From an uncultured Akkermansia sp. (GTDB lineage Bacteria > Verrucomicrobiota > Verrucomicrobiia > Verrucomicrobiales > Akkermansiaceae), in the NCBI GenBank assembly GCA_900548895.1, contig URLZ01000057.1:1-9355 (forward strand): a DNA stretch of 9,355 bases. Reading direction: 5' to 3'. Made by a program: the position numbers and the translations under genes. Positions 7,553-9,355 of this stretch are shown piece after piece. Position 1 is the first letter of the stretch, and every line of letters begins with the position of its first letter. Below the pieces are notes generated by a model. That model did no database searches. It was not told the DNA's origin and was given only the letters and a program-made list of their open reading frames with translations.

Positions 7553-8461
7553 ATGATCACTCCCCGCATCCCCTCCCGCCCCGAGCAGGAAATCCTCAAG
7601 GCTGACATCCTCGTCGAGGCCCTGCCCTTCATGCAGGCCTACCGCGACAAAACCATCCTCATCAAGTTCGGCGGCTCGGCCATGGATGACCCCGAACTCG
7701 TGCGCCACCTTATGCGCGACATCGTCGTGCTCGAAGCCATGGGCCTCAACCCCGTCGTCGTGCACGGCGGCGGCAAGGCCATCTCGAAGGCCATGAAGGA
7801 TGCCGGGCTCGAAGCCACCTTCGTCAACGGACTCCGCGTCACCACGGACGAAGCCATCAGCATCGTCGAGAACACCCTCTCCGGCAAGATCAACCCCGGG
7901 CTCGTCGACATGGTGCGCAGCTGGGGAGGCAAGGCCGTCGGCATCCCCGGCACCTCCGTCTTTGTCGGTGAAAAAATCCGCGAGCGAGATGCCGAAGGAA
8001 AGCCGGTGGACATCGGCCGCGTCGGTCAAGTCATCGGCTGCCTGCTGCCGCGCGTCGAAGAAGCCCTCTCGCTGCAACTCACCCCCATCATCTCGCCGCT
8101 CGCCCGCGAGTTGGGCACCAGTCAGGCGCTCAACGTCAACGCCGACCTCGCTGCCGCCGCGCTGGCTCGCGAGCTCAAGCCCGTCAAGCTCATCTACATC
8201 TCGGACGTCCCCGGCCTGCTGCGCGACCCCTCGGACCCGACCTCCATCATCAAGAGCATCAACCGCCGCGAAGCCTTCCAGCTCATTGACGAAGGCGTCA
8301 TCTCCGGCGGCATGATCCCCAAAGTCAAGAGCGCCGTCGATGCCCTCAACGCCGGCGTGCGCAAGGTGCACTTCATCGACGGGCGCCTGCCGCACACCCT
8401 GCTCATGGAGATCTTCACCTCCGACGGTATCGGCACGGAAATCGTGCGCGAACAGCGCTGA
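7553..8461 (+). CDS. argB: Acetylglutamate kinase, arginine-sensitive type
   Basis: This cytoplasmic enzyme phosphorylates N-acetyl-L-glutamate with ATP, the second step of arginine synthesis and its usual feedback point. The 302 residues show KFGGSAM (38-44, with Lys38), VVHGGGK (69-75), NVNADLAAA (194-202) for substrate and catalysis, ISDVPG (216-221), and SGGMIPK (251-257) for ATP binding. About 33 residues precede the first core strand and contain an EALPFMQAYRDKT segment; this N-terminal helix, plus the C-terminal FTSDGIGTEI, is characteristic of hexameric, arginine-inhibited kinases such as the Thermotoga enzyme, and is absent from the short E. coli form. The ATG at 7553 keeps this helix intact. 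It has no Shine-Dalgarno; CACCACCAT lies upstream. It lies 21 nt after the CorA-like gene and 103 nt before nadK. No other arginine gene is in the window. Confidence 0.97.
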   Translation: MITPRIPSRPEQEILKADILVEALPFMQAYRDKTILIKFGGSAMDDPELVRHLMRDIVVLEAMGLNPVVVHGGGKAISKAMKDAGLEATFVNGLRVTTDEAISIVENTLSGKINPGLVDMVRSWGGKAVGIPGTSVFVGEKIRERDAEGKPVDIGRVGQVIGCLLPRVEEALSLQLTPIISPLARELGTSQALNVNADLAAAALARELKPVKLIYISDVPGLLRDPSDPTSIIKSINRREAFQLIDEGVISGGMIPKVKSAVDALNAGVRKVHFIDGRLPHTLLMEIFTSDGIGTEIVREQR

Positions 8462-8468
8462 GGAAGCC

Positions 8469-8522
8469 GCGGCCGGCCCCGCCCGCCACTCGGGAGGCTC
8501 AGAGCCTCAGAGCACCGGCCGC
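8469..8522 (+). other. Nested inverted repeat between argB and nadK
   Basis: GCGGCCGG (8469-8476) pairs perfectly with CCGGCCGC (8515-8522). Inside it, GAGGCT (8494-8499) pairs with AGCCTC (8503-8508) around a 3-nt loop. The structure starts 8 nt after the argB stop. It is followed by C9, not a U tract, so it is not a typical intrinsic terminator; it could be an mRNA-stabilising or pausing structure. Only the pairing is seen. Confidence 0.55.
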
Positions 8523-8530
8523 CCCCCCCC
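8522..8530 (+). repeat. Nine-base C homopolymer tract
   Basis: Nine consecutive C lie 34 bp before the nadK start, outside any gene I can support. Long C tracts can vary in length through replication slippage and are also frequent sequencing or assembly errors. A change of length here would alter spacing upstream of nadK, not a reading frame. Confidence 0.7.
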
Positions 8531-8564
8531 AGCCGTTCCTTCGCGACGAAACACCTTTTGCGAC

Positions 8565-9355
8565 ATGATGACACCTGCCAACATCGGAATCCTCGCCCCT
8601 CGCCAATCGGCCGCCAGCCTGCACGCCATGCAGCGCCTGCAGGCCGAGTGCGCCCGCGTCGGCATCCTCGCCAGTGAGATCAAAGACCTCAACAGCACCG
8701 ATCACCTGCTCGGTGAGCCGGCCATGGTGCTCTGCCTCGGTGGCGACGGCACCATGCTCTCCGCCGCCGCAGACGCCGCGCGGCAGGGCATCATCCTCGG
8801 CGGTGTCAACCTCGGCCACCTCGGCTTCCTGAGCGCCTGCGGGCGCGAGGAAATCGCCCTGCTCGTGCAGGCCCTGGCCGACGGCACCTACGAAGTCGAA
8901 GAGCGCACCATGCTCGAAGTCGTGCGCTGCGGCGGGCAGAGCAGCTCCGTCAAGCCCCATCTCGCCCTCAACGAGATGGCCCTCATGCGCGCGCAGACCG
9001 GCAAGATGGTCGACGTCGACGTCGAAGTGGACGGCCGCCTGCTCAACCGCTACCACGCCGACGGCGTCCTCGTGGCCACGCCGACCGGCTCCACCGCCTA
9101 CTCCCTCTCCGCCGGCGGCCCCCTCGTGTGGCCTACAGCCGGCGTCCTCTGCCTCACACCCATCTGCCCGCACAGCCTCACCAACCGCTCCGTCGTGCTG
9201 CCCGACAGCGCCGAGCTCATCATGAGACCCCGCGAGCGTCGCGGGCGCTCCGGTGAATCCCTCCTCTACTCGCTCGACGGGCGGCGCATCCACCCCATCG
9301 CCCTCAACGACACCCTCGTCATCCGCAAAGCCTCCTGCCCGCTCAAGCTGCTCAG
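8565..9355 (+). CDS. nadK: NAD kinase, truncated by the right window edge
   Basis: NAD kinase phosphorylates NAD to NADP in the cytoplasm. 263 codons are visible and no stop is reached; a full protein of about 270-300 residues would need only a short further stretch. LGGDGTML (58-65) holds the catalytic Asp61 of the GGDGT motif. NLGHLGFLS (82-90), LNE (135-137), and ADGVLVATPTGSTAYSLSAG (165-184) are the conserved NAD-binding blocks, and LTPICPHSLTNRSVVLP (197-213) the usual C-terminal segment. The N-terminal nucleotide-binding strand (IGILAP, 7-12) is short. ATG 8565 or the next codon, 8568, can serve as start; no in-frame start lies upstream to 8526. There is no Shine-Dalgarno. It is co-directional with argB, 103 nt downstream across a hairpin and a C tract, so it may have its own promoter, which I could not identify. 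Confidence 0.95.
   Translation, partial: MMTPANIGILAPRQSAASLHAMQRLQAECARVGILASEIKDLNSTDHLLGEPAMVLCLGGDGTMLSAAADAARQGIILGGVNLGHLGFLSACGREEIALLVQALADGTYEVEERTMLEVVRCGGQSSSVKPHLALNEMALMRAQTGKMVDVDVEVDGRLLNRYHADGVLVATPTGSTAYSLSAGGPLVWPTAGVLCLTPICPHSLTNRSVVLPDSAELIMRPRERRGRSGESLLYSLDGRRIHPIALNDTLVIRKASCPLKLL

Noticed and set aside
7535..8395. 286-codon minus-strand ORF opposite argB
   Set aside because: Antisense shadow; the + strand frame has every acetylglutamate kinase motif.
8499..9293. 264-codon minus-strand ORF at the right end
   Set aside because: Antisense to nadK, whose open frame runs off the window edge and carries the GGDGT and NAD-binding motifs.

Overview
The window is GC-rich bacterial DNA with tightly packed housekeeping genes. 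The best clue to its owner is the very large secreted or surface protein at the left. Its pilin-like N-terminus, FLWWNPYNVP box and C-terminal AWCEAVVQR block fit the Verru_Chthon cassette protein A type, which I know from Verrucomicrobiota (Akkermansia/Verrucomicrobium relatives). The order-level placement is an inference from that one family. None of the genes has a convincing Shine-Dalgarno sequence.

Layout from left to right. (1) Positions 1-4081 form a self-contained unit on the + strand: a sigma70-like promoter (155-182), a 1271-residue pilin-like giant protein (206-4021), and a 16-bp perfect hairpin terminator (4045-4081) that can work in both directions. (2) Positions 4112-6416 form the tryptophan synthase operon on the - strand. 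A near-consensus promoter (6389-6416) is followed by a 22-codon leader peptide ending in Trp-Arg-Trp-Arg-Phe-Val (6312-6380), mutually exclusive RNA hairpins with a U-tailed terminator (6226-6307), then trpB (4916-6109) and trpA (4112-4882). (3) Positions 6539-9355 hold a + strand cluster: a CorA-type metal transporter, argB (N-acetylglutamate kinase of the arginine-sensitive type) and an NAD kinase gene cut off by the right edge. The NAD kinase has no stop codon in the window.

How it works together. trpB and trpA make the two subunits of tryptophan synthase. The leader suggests their expression is set by the supply of charged tRNA-Trp through ribosome-mediated attenuation: ribosomes that stall at the two Trp codons free a segment that pairs with the terminator's upstream arm and loop, so transcription continues into trpBA. 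This complete attenuator is the most interesting item here, because the mechanism is best documented in Proteobacteria and Actinobacteria and the host looks verrucomicrobial. The corA-argB-nadK cluster looks like ordinary co-directional housekeeping. The 103-nt gap before nadK holds a nested inverted repeat and a nine-C tract.

I saw no tRNA, rRNA, CRISPR array, insertion sequence or phage gene.
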